A stretch of DNA of 9,998 nucleotides, taken from an uncultured Cytophagaceae bacterium. Lineage in GTDB: Bacteria > Bacteroidota > Bacteroidia > Cytophagales > Spirosomataceae. The stretch spans positions 1 to 9,998 of the forward strand of contig CAILUB010000291.1 of NCBI GenBank assembly GCA_903837305.1, given 5' to 3'. Shown here piece by piece: positions 1 through 6,858 of the stretch (the first letter of the stretch is position 1; each line of letters opens with the position of its first letter). Below the pieces are notes generated by a model, which was not told the origin of the DNA, ran no database searches, and saw only the letters and a program-made list of their open reading frames with translations. The translations under genes and the position numbers were made by a program.

Positions 1-250
1 TAGAAATTCCAATAAGCGCCTCCCTATCTTGTTGTTTTTGAATTCGTACTTGCCCGATATCTTCCCCTACTGAATTTTGACAAATGCACATAAAATATGA
101 TTCATTATTAAGTGCAGATTTAAACCATTGTTTATGGCTTTCAAAGTCTATAATACTAGAATTATAAGACTGTTCTCTAACCACAGGGTCATTTGCCCAT
201 GAAAAATACATTTCTATATCTTCTACGGTAGGTTTTCTCAAACTAAGCAT
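1..250 (-). CDS. GNAT-family N-acetyltransferase, partial (3' end beyond the left edge)
   Basis: The first 83 codons of a minus-strand gene are visible; the rest lies left of position 1. The ATG at 248-250 overlaps the stop of the upstream GNAT gene by 8 bases (ATGCTTAG), a typical translational-coupling arrangement, and this start was chosen for that reason. The N-terminus reads MLSLRKPTVEDIEMYFSWAN, followed by DPVVREQSYNS and a HKQWF segment. This pattern (LR-P, W-NDP-VR--S-NS, H--WF) is characteristic of GNAT acetyltransferases encoded in sialic, pseudaminic and legionaminic acid clusters, either stand-alone or fused to PseG. The acetyl-CoA-binding motif lies outside the window, so catalysis cannot be checked. 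Inferred role: N-acetylation of an amino-sugar nucleotide, possibly the PseH step on UDP-4-amino-4,6-dideoxy-AltNAc. It could instead add a different acyl group to the finished sugar. The family is confident; the substrate is not. Confidence 0.8.
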   Translation of the reverse strand, partial: MLSLRKPTVEDIEMYFSWANDPVVREQSYNSSIIDFESHKQWFKSALNNESYFMCICQNSVGEDIGQVRIQKQQDREALIGIS

Positions 251-803
251 ATTGATTTATTTTCGAATTAATTACAACATCGAAATATTTACCATCAAAG
301 TAACAATGCTCCTTTAGACGAGCTTCTTCACAAAAACCTGACGCTTCCAATACAGGGTATAAATGATTCCTTAGATCAAACGCATACGTGAAAATTTTAT
401 GGAACCCCAAATCATGGAAAGCGACTTTCTCTATAAGTAAAAGATAGTTTATCCAATTATACTCAAACCTATCTTTCTCCAGCTCTGTTTTCATTATAAA
501 CGAAACTTCTGCATTCATATCTACCCAATTAATGTGAACAAGTCCACCGTAACCAATAAATTCTCCATCCTCAAGTAATGTAAACAATATCTGACTAGGC
601 CTTTCTTGTTCGAACAATAAAGAAATAACATTTGTAAAATATCTTTCTTGTTGCTCTATTGAAAGTTCTTCTGCTTGTCTCAAATGATAAATTTGTTCAT
701 TTCGCATTTTTAATATTAGCAGTTTGTCTTCATCTCGAATTGGAACTAATTTAAATAAACGATGAGTATATTCTTGTTTTGTTAAACACTTATATTTTCT
801 CAT
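243..803 (-). CDS. GNAT-family N-acetyltransferase, PseH candidate
   Basis: A complete 186-residue protein, the usual size for a single-domain GNAT enzyme. Recognisable segments are VPIRDEDK near residue 20, the conserved RNEQIYHLRQ near residues 34-43, GYGGLVHINW near 84-93 (central beta strands), and a C-terminal acetyl-CoA-binding half with EKVAFHDLGFHKIFTYAFD and the usual 'leu-x-GF' ending (VLEASGF), then a KINQYA tail. Cytoplasmic; no signal peptide or membrane segment. The ATG at 801-803 lies inside the end of pseF (14-base overlap) and its stop overlaps the next GNAT gene by 8 bases, so it is co-translated with the cluster. By context it is a candidate for acetylating C4 of UDP-4-amino-4,6-dideoxy-AltNAc (PseH step). 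The neighbouring GNAT gene competes for the same role, so no symbol is given. Acetyltransferase identity is firm; the exact acceptor is inferred. Confidence 0.88.
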   Translation of the reverse strand: MRKYKCLTKQEYTHRLFKLVPIRDEDKLLILKMRNEQIYHLRQAEELSIEQQERYFTNVISLLFEQERPSQILFTLLEDGEFIGYGGLVHINWVDMNAEVSFIMKTELEKDRFEYNWINYLLLIEKVAFHDLGFHKIFTYAFDLRNHLYPVLEASGFCEEARLKEHCYFDGKYFDVVINSKINQYA

Positions 804-1485
804 TGAATAATAATTTATATTTTAATTCCGCTAGCTTCCAATCATTTATATTATCTATATCATGCGCACAAAGATCATCGATCTCTATTGCAATTGTATT
901 TCCAGTTCTAAAACTCTTATTTATCAAAAGCTTTTCTATATTAAAAGTGTAGAACATGCCTGCATCATGGAAAGCTTTCTTAAAATCCTGAGTTCTTACT
1001 GTATGATTCGTGTCAAAAAAAGGAGTTACTCTTCCATCTATTGAAACATCTAAAGCTCTCTGAATGGGATGGGAATAAGTCAGAACTGGGAAAACACAAT
1101 CACCTCCATTTTCTAATAGTAAAAGTGATTTTTTCAATAAATGAATTGTAGTAAAAGGGGCACAAGCATAAATACATGTGCCTTCTTCAAAGTTAATACC
1201 ATTTTGACTATACCAATTTATTACTTCTTCTATTACATCAAAAGTTGTAGCAAAATCATCGCTATTAAAACTACTTCTTAAAAAAGGTACTTGTGCGCCA
1301 TATTGCAAGGCAATATCTTTTATCAATTCACAGTCAGTAGAAACCATGATCTCATCATATAAACCGCAATCAATGGCTGCTTCAATTGAATAAGCAATTA
1401 TAGGTTTGCCAAAAAATTCTTTTATATTTTTGTTAGGTATTCTTCTACTACCTGCCCGCGCTGGAATTATAGCAATTCTTTTCAA
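790..1485 (-). CDS. pseF: Pseudaminic acid cytidylyltransferase (CMP-Pse synthase)
   Basis: Transfers CMP from CTP to pseudaminic acid (or a derivative), giving the activated donor for glycosyltransferases. The 231-residue length matches the family. The nucleotide-binding signature IPARAGSRRIPNKN is at residues 7-20, a PseF-like FHDAGMFY is at 172-179, and an acidic HDIDN-DW segment with D209 and D211 near the C-terminus fits the metal-binding end of CMP-sugar synthetases. The start is TTG (1483-1485): the in-frame sequence back to the end of hisF has no ATG or GTG, and MKRIAIIPAR is the normal family N-terminus. It lies 11 bases after hisF and overlaps the GNAT gene by 14 bases. The nearby pseB and pseC favour PseF over a NeuA or legionaminate enzyme. 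The exact nonulosonate accepted, possibly an amidinated one, is inferred. Confidence 0.92.
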   Translation of the reverse strand: MKRIAIIPARAGSRRIPNKNIKEFFGKPIIAYSIEAAIDCGLYDEIMVSTDCELIKDIALQYGAQVPFLRSSFNSDDFATTFDVIEEVINWYSQNGINFEEGTCIYACAPFTTIHLLKKSLLLLENGGDCVFPVLTYSHPIQRALDVSIDGRVTPFFDTNHTVRTQDFKKAFHDAGMFYTFNIEKLLINKSFRTGNTIAIEIDDLCAHDIDNINDWKLAELKYKLLFNEKI

Positions 1486-1496
1486 ATCAAATACAA

Positions 1497-2243
1497 TTAA
1501 ATTCTTACTGGAATATTAATTTTTTTAAGTTCATTTTTAATATCCAATGGGGTATATTGGGTGAAATGAAATATACTTGCAGAACCAACTGCGAGAACAT
1601 TTGTCTTAGAAAATAATTCATTATAATGTTCAATATTTCCTCCTCCGCCCGAAGCAATAATTGGAATATTTGTTATATTTTCAACATAATTGATTAGTTC
1701 AATGTCAAATCCATTCATCATTCCATCTTTATCTACACTTACTAAAACGAATTCCCCTACTTTACAGTCAATCATTTCTTGAACATAATCATCTAGTGAT
1801 TTATCAATATCTAAGTGATTAAAGATCTTATACCCTTCAGAAGTTTTATAAGCATCAACAGCAATGCTTATACATTGACTTCCGTAGAAAGCAACAGCTT
1901 CTTTAATAAAATCACTATCGACGAGTGCTTTCGTTTTAATTATAACTTTATCAGCCCCTATTTTTAGTAAATCATTAATATCCGCTATAGTTTCAATGCC
2001 TCCACCAATCGCTATAGGCATGTAGCATTCTTTAATAACATCTGCTACAAGTTTTAAATTAATTTTACGTTTTTGTGTGGTTGCAAAAATATCTATAAAT
2101 ACTAATTCATCCACGCCCCTATTATTATAAACTCTTGCTACTTGAACAGGATTGCCAACCATTCTTGGATTAGAGAATTTTTTAGTTTTAACTAATCCAA
2201 ATCCATTAAAGGTTAGTATAGGTATAATTCTTGCTTTAAGCAT
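1497..2243 (-). CDS. hisF: HisF paralog, ammonia-delivering subunit of a sugar amidotransferase system
   Basis: A 248-residue (beta/alpha)8-barrel protein of the imidazole glycerol phosphate synthase cyclase family. Compared with the Thermotoga maritima HisF sequence as I remember it, the gate residues of the ammonia channel align: R5, E46, K99 and E164 (E167 in T. maritima). Also kept are VDELVFID at 44-51, the phosphate-loop-like AIGGGI near 78-83 and IASGGGG near 196-202, and D130. The catalytic Asp11 of true HisF (CLDVKDG) is replaced by Thr11 in ILTFNG, so normal cyclase activity is unlikely. It overlaps the hisH stop by 8 bases (ATGCTTAA) and sits with a PseA/WbpG-type gene, not with other his genes. 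Known parallel: pseA-hisH-hisF in Campylobacter jejuni and wbpG-hisH2-hisF2 in Pseudomonas aeruginosa, where these paralogs supply ammonia for amidination of an N-acetyl sugar. Confidence 0.92.
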   Translation of the reverse strand: MLKARIIPILTFNGFGLVKTKKFSNPRMVGNPVQVARVYNNRGVDELVFIDIFATTQKRKINLKLVADVIKECYMPIAIGGGIETIADINDLLKIGADKVIIKTKALVDSDFIKEAVAFYGSQCISIAVDAYKTSEGYKIFNHLDIDKSLDDYVQEMIDCKVGEFVLVSVDKDGMMNGFDIELINYVENITNIPIIASGGGGNIEHYNELFSKTNVLAVGSASIFHFTQYTPLDIKNELKKINIPVRI

Positions 2244-2841
2244 TTAAATCAAAAAATGTTTTTAATAGTAATAGGCCGGCAGCTTGGCTCTTTTCTGGAT
2301 GAAATTGAGTGGCAAAAATATTACCTTTTTGAACACTAGCTACAACATCAATTCCATAATTTACTGTTGCAGCAACATCTTGATAATTTGTAGTCTTAAC
2401 ATGGTAGCTGTGAATAAAGTAAAAATTACTATTATCAAGATTATTAAAATATTTTTTGTTGAATACTTTAATATTATTCCATCCCATATGAGGAATATTA
2501 AGATCTAATAGTTCAAACTTTTGCACTTCCCCTTCAATCCAGCCCAATCCTTTACATTCGTAAGGCTCGTGCCCATTTTCCATTATTAACTGCATTCCTA
2601 AACAAATCCCCAAGAAAGGTTTTTGTTTAATCATCACCTCTTCAGTAAGCAGATTAACAAGATTCCGTTCATTCAAGTTTTCCATTCCTTGAGCAAATGA
2701 ACCTACACCTGGCAGTAAAATTACAGATGAATCTTTTATTACAGAATGATCATTGGTGATTACACTTTTAACATTCAAAAAATTTAAGGCTTTTTGAACT
2801 GATGCCACGTTACCCATTCCATAATCAATAATTGATACCAT
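2236..2841 (-). CDS. hisH: HisH paralog, glutaminase subunit of a sugar amidotransferase system
   Basis: A 201-residue class I glutamine amidotransferase that hydrolyses glutamine and passes ammonia to the partner HisF barrel. The triad is intact: C80 in LGICLGMQ (residues 77-84), and H181 and E183 in FHPEKS. The oxyanion-strand sequence LPGVGSF is at residues 43-49, and PHMGWN at 117-122 and GLGWIEG at 98-104 are HisH-typical. The ATG is one base downstream of the amidotransferase stop and its own stop overlaps hisF, so all three are likely made in matching amounts. There are no hisA, hisB, hisG or hisI genes nearby, so this is an accessory copy rather than the histidine-biosynthesis one. 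Family and activity are clear; the role as ammonia source for the PseA-like enzyme is inferred from gene order. Confidence 0.94.
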   Translation of the reverse strand: MVSIIDYGMGNVASVQKALNFLNVKSVITNDHSVIKDSSVILLPGVGSFAQGMENLNERNLVNLLTEEVMIKQKPFLGICLGMQLIMENGHEPYECKGLGWIEGEVQKFELLDLNIPHMGWNNIKVFNKKYFNNLDNSNFYFIHSYHVKTTNYQDVAATVNYGIDVVASVQKGNIFATQFHPEKSQAAGLLLLKTFFDLNA

Positions 2842-2842
2842 T

Positions 2843-3997
2843 TTACTCTACTTCAAAGTTTCTAATTAAATTCCCATCGGAATCTTTAATAAAACAGCCA
2901 TTTTCATCTTGAGCAAATAATATTGGGTTAGTAAATGAATCTAAAACTTTGTCAATTTCAAATTTTGACAAACCAGAATACTCAATAAAATTAGAAATTG
3001 CAAAGTGAGGATATTTCCCATCATACTTTTTTACTAAATCTAATCCTTCTTCCCTTGTCATCCTTTTATTTCTAATATCTATTCCTACATGATCTGTAGC
3101 TCTTCCAAAACCATACTTAACAAATTTTAAATAATCATGTAAGCCAACTAAACATTCATCGAGATTCTCATAATTGGTATAAGTCCCCTCAATAGGGCCA
3201 TCTTCTTTGACTGAAAAGCCATGTTTCTTAATTATTTCAAGTTGTTTTCTTGCATCCCAAAAGAAATAAGCTCCTAAAAATATTCCTGTAACCCCTACTT
3301 TATTAATATCTTCATCTGAGGGATAAAAATATGGGCTTAACTCTTTTTCGGTTAATCCATCGACACCAATCATATCTTGAATCCGGTTACCTAATAATCC
3401 TCCAAACTCTTCCAACCATTTCCTATCTAATATCCTTTTTTCTACCGATTCTAGATCAGGTCCACCATATTCTTGCTGAGAATTTTCTCCCCAAATAACT
3501 AATGGTATATTAAACTTAACAGCAAACATAATTGGAATTGTAAATATACCTATATGATTTGGCCACATTTCATCACCTACTGTCTTAAATCCTTCAATAA
3601 CCATTTTTTTATATGCTTGATTGTTTTTCTTAAAATGAATTACATCTAAGCCCATTTTAGATAAGTTATCTAAATTTTTTTGGCCAATTTCTGTAACCAT
3701 AGTAGTTTCAAAACATACGCACAATGGATTCATTCCTGCAATTTCTTTCATGAACCAAGCTTGGTAAGTACTATCCTTACCTCCACTAACAGGAATTAAA
3801 CAGTCCCAACCTAAGGAACCTTCTGGGAGCTTATATTTTTCAACAATTTTAAAGAATTCTTCTCTTCTACCTTCCCAATCAATACCTTTATCTTTCGATT
3901 CAGAAGCTATACAAGCTGAACAAATACCTTCTTTGTTAAATGATAAGTCAGGTTTGGTTTCTGGGAATAAACATTGTTTACAATATCTAATTCGCAT
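2843..3997 (-). CDS. pseA: N-acetyl sugar amidotransferase (PseA/WbpG family)
   Basis: A 384-residue PP-loop ATP-pyrophosphatase predicted to adenylate an N-acetyl group on a sugar and replace its oxygen with nitrogen, giving an acetamidino group. Two cysteine pairs, C6-C9 (CKQC) and C26-C29 (CSAC), form a probable zinc site at the N-terminus. The ATP-binding PP-loop PVSGGKDST covers residues 69-77, and WGENSQQEYGG at 169-179 is another conserved family segment. It is the first gene of a pseA-hisH-hisF trio spaced at +1 and -8 bases, the same order as in Campylobacter jejuni, where PseA is needed for the acetamidino form of pseudaminic acid. In Pseudomonas aeruginosa the homolog WbpG acts on a mannuronic acid derivative. 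With pseB, pseC and pseF alongside, a pseudaminic acid substrate is the better guess here, but this cannot be shown from sequence. Confidence 0.92.
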   Translation of the reverse strand: MRIRYCKQCLFPETKPDLSFNKEGICSACIASESKDKGIDWEGRREEFFKIVEKYKLPEGSLGWDCLIPVSGGKDSTYQAWFMKEIAGMNPLCVCFETTMVTEIGQKNLDNLSKMGLDVIHFKKNNQAYKKMVIEGFKTVGDEMWPNHIGIFTIPIMFAVKFNIPLVIWGENSQQEYGGPDLESVEKRILDRKWLEEFGGLLGNRIQDMIGVDGLTEKELSPYFYPSDEDINKVGVTGIFLGAYFFWDARKQLEIIKKHGFSVKEDGPIEGTYTNYENLDECLVGLHDYLKFVKYGFGRATDHVGIDIRNKRMTREEGLDLVKKYDGKYPHFAISNFIEYSGLSKFEIDKVLDSFTNPILFAQDENGCFIKDSDGNLIRNFEVE

Positions 3998-3998
3998 T

Positions 3999-4616
3999 TT
4001 ATTTCTTTTTAATTAAAAACCAAGTTATATCATCTTGAGGAAAAGCAGGATCTCTTCTGTAAGAAAAACCATAGTCAATTAATTCTGTATCCTTATATTT
4101 ATCTAAAAATTCACCGGCAAAATCTCGCTTAAAGAGTCTATCTTCGTGTCCCCTATAATTCAATGCAACAGGCGTTGGATTATAATACTCCGCGATCAAA
4201 ATAAATTTCTCTGAACAATTATATAATTGTTCATAAACTTTTTGAAGCATATTTGGATTTATATGAATTAATACCCCTTTAATCAATGATAATTGAACTT
4301 TAGATTCTACCGTATGTTCAAAAATTGAACCATTGTAAACGTTGTCTTTTCCAATAAAGTCTCCTAGAATATTTGCAGCATTTCCATTAATTTCAATAGC
4401 TTTCATTCTAATGCTTGGATATAACAATTGTAATGCCTTTAAATTCATGCCTATATTTGCCCCGAATTCAATACATGATTCTATTATACCGGCCTGCTGA
4501 AGTGCTTTTGAAAAAAAATTTAAATTAGACGCAAGTAATTGTTCCCCTTGGTTGCGTTCAATATATTCTGTTCCAAATTCATTTGCCCAAAATTTTTCTT
4601 GTTCAGTGATATACAT
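3999..4616 (-). CDS. Pseudaminic acid biosynthesis-associated methyltransferase
   Basis: A 205-residue S-adenosylmethionine-dependent methyltransferase of class I fold. The SAM-binding motif I, CIEFGANIGMN, is at residues 48-58, followed by an acidic motif II region (KAIEING, 72-78), KGVLIHINP at 113-121 and AEYYNP at 142-147. The N-terminal EKFWANEFGTEYIERN and the GAN-IG-NL form of motif I are typical of the small clade named 'pseudaminic acid biosynthesis-associated methylase' (TIGR03587), and the position between pseC and pseA agrees. It is cytoplasmic and separated by 1 base from pseA and 22 bases from pseC. The family association with pseudaminic acid operons is established; the methylated atom and substrate (nucleotide sugar intermediate, free sugar or CMP-sugar) are not known to me. 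A methylated acetamidino group or an O-methyl are both possible. Confidence 0.88.
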   Translation of the reverse strand: MYITEQEKFWANEFGTEYIERNQGEQLLASNLNFFSKALQQAGIIESCIEFGANIGMNLKALQLLYPSIRMKAIEINGNAANILGDFIGKDNVYNGSIFEHTVESKVQLSLIKGVLIHINPNMLQKVYEQLYNCSEKFILIAEYYNPTPVALNYRGHEDRLFKRDFAGEFLDKYKDTELIDYGFSYRRDPAFPQDDITWFLIKKK

Positions 4617-4638
4617 ATATTTTATTTTTTGATATGGA

Positions 4639-5829
4639 TTATTTGTTACTGTAAAAACTATAAATAAGTTCTATTACAAAATTTTGCTCATCTAAAGATA
4701 AAGTTGGGTACATAGGTAAACTTATACACCCTTTATAATAGGATTCGGCGTTTGGCAAGTCCCCTTCTTCCCAACCTAATTGCCTGTAATAAGGCATTAA
4801 ATGACAAGGTATATAATGTATTTGTGCGAAGACTTTATTTTCTCTTAGATAATTATATAGCTCAAAACGATTTTCAACCTCAATAATATATAGGTGATAT
4901 GCATGTCCCTCAATAAGTTCTGACTGCCCTTTCACAAAAGGTACATCTTTAAATGCATTTGCATAATTTGATGCAATAGTTCTACGTTTTATTAATCCTT
5001 CATTTGCTCTTTGTAATTGACTAGTACCTAAAGCAGCTTGAAAATCAGTTATTCGATAGTTAAACCCTAAAGTTTGCATTTCCATGTACCAACCTGGATA
5101 ATGATTACTTTCAGATTTTTGACCACAAGCAAACTCAACTGAATTATTATATTCACTTTCATTCCTAGTAATGCCATGAGTGCGTAAAGCTAATAATTTA
5201 TTGAATAAAGCTTCATCATTGGTTGTTATCATTCCCCCTTCACCACAGGCTATATGCTTAACAGGATGAAATGAAAAAATAGCCAAATCTGCATAATTAC
5301 CATTACCACACCTTTGCTTATTGTAATAACTATCAATAAAATACCCTCCCGGGGCATGACAAGCATCTTCTATAATCCATAAATTATATTCATTGGCTAA
5401 TTTCCTGTAAGCTTCAATATCAATCGCTCTACCAGCAAAATCTACCGGGATAATTCCTTTATAGGTACCTTTGGGGGCATTTTCTAATATTGTTCTAACT
5501 TTTTCAATATCTAACAAATAAGTTCCTGGATCAATATCTGAAAAAACAACTTCCCCTCCACAATAGCGAATACAATTAGCAGATGCTGCAAAGGTAATAG
5601 GTGTTGTAATTACTTTATCCCCTTCTTTCACACCTAGTGCTAATGTACATAAATGCAAAGCTGCTGTCCCATTAGAAACTGCCACAGCAAATTTACTTCC
5701 TACATATGATGCAAATAGCTCTTCAAATTCTTTTATTCTAGGCCCTTGAGTAAGAAAATCCGATTGTAAAGCCTCAATAACTGCACTAATATCTTCGGTT
5801 GTGATATTTTGCTTACCATAAGGGATCAT
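4639..5829 (-). CDS. pseC: UDP-4-amino-4,6-dideoxy-N-acetyl-beta-L-altrosamine transaminase
   Basis: A PLP-dependent aminotransferase of the DegT/DnrJ/EryC1 family that uses glutamate to aminate C4 of the PseB product, the second step to pseudaminic acid. In a 396-residue protein starting MIPYGKQ, the PLP lysine is K191 in FHPVKHIACGEGG. The cofactor-binding segment IIEDACHAPGG carries D155, GTAALHL is at 54-60, and FNYRITDFQAALG near 256-268 holds the family N-Y-R motif. SDFLTQGP near 23-30 is PseC-typical. The start is placed at the ATG at 5827-5829, one base after the pseB stop. A TTG three codons upstream would overlap pseB by 8 bases, but MIPYGKQ is the normal family N-terminus. Immediate pairing with pseB supports PseC over PglE- or WecE-like aminotransferases. 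Confidence 0.94.
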   Translation of the reverse strand: MIPYGKQNITTEDISAVIEALQSDFLTQGPRIKEFEELFASYVGSKFAVAVSNGTAALHLCTLALGVKEGDKVITTPITFAASANCIRYCGGEVVFSDIDPGTYLLDIEKVRTILENAPKGTYKGIIPVDFAGRAIDIEAYRKLANEYNLWIIEDACHAPGGYFIDSYYNKQRCGNGNYADLAIFSFHPVKHIACGEGGMITTNDEALFNKLLALRTHGITRNESEYNNSVEFACGQKSESNHYPGWYMEMQTLGFNYRITDFQAALGTSQLQRANEGLIKRRTIASNYANAFKDVPFVKGQSELIEGHAYHLYIIEVENRFELYNYLRENKVFAQIHYIPCHLMPYYRQLGWEEGDLPNAESYYKGCISLPMYPTLSLDEQNFVIELIYSFYSNK

Positions 5830-5830
5830 A

Positions 5831-6838
5831 TTATTCAAAATTTGAGTCTACATGCTTTTTAATAAGAACCCTTAAACTATTAATAGTTTCCCATTCTGTA
5901 TTTGTCCCAGAATCATAATTGAATCCCTCTACTACTTTTTGAGCAGAAAATGATTCAACAAACTCTTCAATTTTAAAATTAGGTACAGATGGAAGAATGG
6001 TATAATACTTACCTAAATCATATGTATAAAATGAATCTGATGACGTGATCATTTCCTCATGAATTTTTTCTCCAGGACGAATACCAACAATAACCTGCTC
6101 ACAATCTGGAGCTACTGCCTTAGCAACATCAGTGATTCGATATGACGGAAGTTTTGGTATAAAAATTTCTCCTCCCCATGCATGTTCAATTGCATGCATT
6201 ACCATATCCACACCGCCTTGAAGAGAAATATTGAAACGCGTCATTGCATTATCAGTAATAGGCAGCTTCCCTTCATTTTTTTTCTTAAGAAAGAAAGGTA
6301 CTACGGATCCATTAGACCCTAAAACGTTACCATAACGAACTACGGAAAATTTGATAGGATTAGATCCTTTTATATTATTAGCCGCTACAAATAGTTTATC
6401 TGAAGTTAATTTAGTTGCTCCATAAAGATTGATAGGGGCACAAGCCTTATCAGTTGATAATGCTACAACATTAGAAACACTAGTTTGTAAGGCTGCATTG
6501 ATTACATTTTGAGCACCACCAATATTTGTTTTAATACATTCATCAGGGTTATATTCCGCCAAATGTACGTGTTTCATTGCCGCTGCATGTATGACTATAT
6601 CAACTCCTTCAAATGCCCTCACTAATCGTTGCTCATCCCTGACATCGCCTAAAAAAAATCTAATCTTGGGGAAACTAATTTCTGGATAATCTTGTGCCAT
6701 TTGAAATTGTTTTTGTTCGTCCCTTGAAAAAATAATTATTTTTTTAATATCACTATGATTCCGTAGAATATGTGAAGTTAAGGCCTTCCCTAGCGAACCT
6801 GTACCTCCGGTGATTAATATTGTTTTATCTTTCATCAT
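5831..6838 (-). CDS. pseB: UDP-N-acetylglucosamine 4,6-dehydratase (inverting)
   Basis: First committed enzyme of pseudaminic acid synthesis: removes water from UDP-GlcNAc with inversion at C5, giving UDP-2-acetamido-2,6-dideoxy-beta-L-arabino-hexos-4-ulose. The 335-residue extended SDR protein has the NADP-binding TGGTGSLG at residues 10-17, the D130-K131 pair in STDKA (128-132) and the YGATK motif (139-143) with Y139 and K143. These correspond to the catalytic D/K/Y set of Helicobacter FlaA1. VRYGNVLGSNGS (167-178) and GIRPGEKIHEEM (252-263) are family-specific. It has no membrane segments, unlike the long CapD/WbpM dehydratases. It begins 20 bases after the UDP-sugar dehydrogenase stop; an ATG lies at codons 1 and 2 and either could be used. 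The leader is A/T-rich without a Shine-Dalgarno. Confidence 0.95.
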   Translation of the reverse strand: MMKDKTILITGGTGSLGKALTSHILRNHSDIKKIIIFSRDEQKQFQMAQDYPEISFPKIRFFLGDVRDEQRLVRAFEGVDIVIHAAAMKHVHLAEYNPDECIKTNIGGAQNVINAALQTSVSNVVALSTDKACAPINLYGATKLTSDKLFVAANNIKGSNPIKFSVVRYGNVLGSNGSVVPFFLKKKNEGKLPITDNAMTRFNISLQGGVDMVMHAIEHAWGGEIFIPKLPSYRITDVAKAVAPDCEQVIVGIRPGEKIHEEMITSSDSFYTYDLGKYYTILPSVPNFKIEEFVESFSAQKVVEGFNYDSGTNTEWETINSLRVLIKKHVDSNFE

Positions 6839-6858
6839 AAAAAATTGAAAATAAATAG

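Noticed and set aside
862..1044. Plus-strand open frame of 60 codons
   Set aside because: Lies entirely inside pseF on the opposite strand and shows no family resemblance.
2284..2508. Plus-strand open frame of 74 codons
   Set aside because: Antisense shadow of hisH; low-complexity, Ile-rich translation typical of AT-rich antisense.
1497..2841. hisH-hisF as part of a histidine biosynthesis operon
   Set aside because: No other his genes are nearby, HisF lacks Asp11, and the pair is wedged between pseA and pseF as in known amidination clusters.
5827..5838. TTG start for pseC that would overlap pseB by 8 bases
   Set aside because: The ATG at 5827-5829 gives the standard MIPYGKQ N-terminus and sits one base after the pseB stop.
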